DNA of 6,527 bases from Prolixibacteraceae bacterium (GTDB taxonomy: Bacteria; Bacteroidota; Bacteroidia; Bacteroidales; Prolixibacteraceae), in the NCBI GenBank assembly GCA_007116765.1, contig SKHV01000227.1, forward strand, positions 1 through 6,527. Direction: 5' to 3'. The notes beneath the pieces are model-generated. The model saw only the letters and a program-made list of their open reading frames with translations. It searched no databases and was not told the DNA's origin. Positions 5,461 through 6,527 of this stretch are shown in pieces; within the stretch, counting starts at the first letter, position 1, and each line of letters begins with the position of its first letter. A program made the translations under genes and the position numbers.

Positions 5461-6393
5461 TTAGAAATAACGTGGCGACAAAATACGTTGTCCGCGCGGT
5501 ACAATGGTGTATGAGAAAAATATCTCATGCGTACCCATGTTATACTGATTCAGTCGTGAGTTGTTGTAGTCATACGAATATCCAATTTGCAGTCCTTCCT
5601 GAACTTCAACTCTAAGGTGTGCTCCAATTGCATCGCCAAAACGATAGCTAAGTCCGGCCCACAATCGTTCGTACAAGATTACTGTACCCGTGGCTTCAAT
5701 CGAGAAAGGCGATCCGTTCACCATACGGAACATGGCAGTAGGTTTGAATTTCATAATGGCACTGACATCGAAAATTGAACCTGCGGTTAAAAACAGGTGT
5801 CGTTCTTCGCGGCCCACAATTTCGTAGGTTATTTCTTCGTTGCTAAACGTGTTTCTGAAAAGTTTGGGAATTGAAGCACCTACAAAAAAGTGTTCGTTAT
5901 AATAATAGGCACCCACACCGGTATTGAACAGGAATTTTGAACTCAAAGGCGCATTGGCTACCCAACTGTCGTACTCGTGTGTAATGAGCGAGCGTAAGTC
6001 TTTTTGATAATAGTTAAAGCCAACTTTCATTCCCAACGATAAGCGTGATTGAGGACCATAATCGATATGGTAGGCATAATCCAAATACACTCCGGTTTGC
6101 GATAGCGGGCCAATATCATCGTGAAGGAAGGTAAACCCTACTCCTACTTTATATTCGAGGAATGGCGAGGCTACCGAAAGCGAAGTAGTGGTAGGTTGCC
6201 AGTCGAGGCCTACCCATTGCTTACGGAAAATCCCGTTGAAATTGAGGTGTCCAAAGCTACCTGCATAAGCCGGGTTAATCAGAATCGGGTTGTTCATGTA
6301 TTGTGTGAACATGGGATCCTGTTGACCATAACTGCTTATGCCTGCGAGCATCAACATCCAAAGGATAATATGTTTAACAAATTTAAACTTCAT
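5461..6393 (-). CDS. PorP/SprF family type IX secretion system outer-membrane protein
   Basis: The 310-residue protein belongs to the PorP/SprF family, outer-membrane beta-barrel-like proteins needed for T9SS export or surface attachment of partner proteins. Residues 1-23 form a signal peptide with basic start, hydrophobic core and a likely cut after SSYG. The mature N-terminus, QQDPMFTQYMNNPILINPAY, is the hallmark of the family, followed by FRKQWVGLDWQPTT. The remainder alternates short amphipathic strands (for example LSLGMKVGFNYY and RLWAGLSYRFG). It ends GTHEIFFSYTIVPRGQ and then SPRYF, with the C-terminal Phe usual for outer-membrane proteins. The ATG at 6393 is fixed because the codon just before it is an in-frame TGA. 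It lies 13 nt behind a type B sorting-domain gene, its likely partner and operon mate. Bacteroidota carry many paralogues, so it need not be the core PorP. Confidence 0.93.
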   Translation of the reverse strand: MKFKFVKHIILWMLMLAGISSYGQQDPMFTQYMNNPILINPAYAGSFGHLNFNGIFRKQWVGLDWQPTTTSLSVASPFLEYKVGVGFTFLHDDIGPLSQTGVYLDYAYHIDYGPQSRLSLGMKVGFNYYQKDLRSLITHEYDSWVANAPLSSKFLFNTGVGAYYYNEHFFVGASIPKLFRNTFSNEEITYEIVGREERHLFLTAGSIFDVSAIMKFKPTAMFRMVNGSPFSIEATGTVILYERLWAGLSYRFGDAIGAHLRVEVQEGLQIGYSYDYNNSRLNQYNMGTHEIFFSYTIVPRGQRILSPRYF

Positions 6394-6406
6394 TCATTTT
6401 CATTCA

Positions 6407-6527
6407 TTAACGTTCAAGGAAGAGCGCTCCTGCTTTCTCTTTTTCTCTTTCTTTTCCGTATTTCAATATATAATAATATACACCCACCGGGAGTTGGCTA
6501 TTTCCTATGGCTCCTCTTCTGTTCGAA
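6407..6527 (-). CDS. C-terminal end of a T9SS type B sorting-domain (gliding-motility-type, CHU_C) protein, partial
   Basis: Only the last 39 residues lie in the window, and the frame runs off the right edge. They contain GAIGNSQLPVGVYYYILKYG, a charged KEREKEKE-like linker, and AGALFLER before the TAA. This matches the end of the type B C-terminal sorting domain: a Gly-rich turn, LPxGxYYY-type strand, then a final Gly-x-hydrophobic strand ending in Arg. These domains target usually very large secreted proteins to the T9SS for export to the cell surface. The rest of the protein, and therefore its function (adhesin, enzyme or other), cannot be seen. The PorP/SprF gene begins 13 nt downstream. 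The short frame is convincing because the motif order and the stop position both fit the family. Confidence 0.85.
   Translation of the reverse strand, partial: SNRRGAIGNSQLPVGVYYYILKYGKEREKEKAGALFLER

Noticed and set aside
5355..5615. Open frame on the plus strand across the second terminator and the PorP/SprF 3' end
   Set aside because: It crosses a terminator hairpin and is antisense to a clear gene, with no recognisable domain.

Overview
The window looks like chromosomal DNA from a member of the Bacteroidota. The rightmost genes encode two families tied to the type IX secretion system (T9SS), which is essentially confined to this phylum: a PorP/SprF-like outer-membrane protein and the tail of a protein with a type B (gliding-motility-type) C-terminal sorting domain. 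The left part is a bacterial V/A-type rotary ATPase operon of the kind found in Bacteroidota, spirochaetes and chlamydiae. Carrying both suggests a Bacteroidia- or Marinilabiliales-like organism, but the exact lineage cannot be fixed from this sequence.

Positions 1-5111 (+ strand) hold six tightly packed genes: the 3' part of atpB, then atpE, a DUF2764-like gene, atpD, atpI and atpK. Junctions are very tight (38 nt, 2 nt, 2 nt, a 4-nt overlap and 12 nt), which points to one transcript beginning upstream of the window. Together the products give a nucleotide-binding head subunit (B), a stator stalk (E), the central rotor shaft (D), the membrane stator with its essential arginine (I), and the four-helix ion-carrying ring subunit (K). 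The DUF2764-like protein is of unknown function. No gene for subunits C, F or G is in the window, and subunit A is expected upstream. The K subunit carries residues matching the sodium-binding site of Enterococcus NtpK. The order B-E-X-D-I-K differs from the E-X-A-B-D-I-K order I recall for related operons.

Positions 5112-5460 separate two convergent transcription units. They contain a terminator-like hairpin behind atpK, three diverged copies of a short REP-like palindromic repeat (two direct, one inverted), a 7-bp tandem repeat, and a strong terminator serving the minus-strand genes.

Positions 5461-6527 (- strand) hold the PorP/SprF family gene, preceded by the final 39 codons of a type B CTD (CHU_C-like) protein. 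This is the familiar pairing of a T9SS-exported surface protein with its partner outer-membrane protein.

Most of the window is well-known machinery. The points most worth following up are the gene order and missing subunits of the ATPase, the predicted sodium site, the two perfect Shine-Dalgarno sequences in a phylum that seldom uses them, and the intergenic repeat family.
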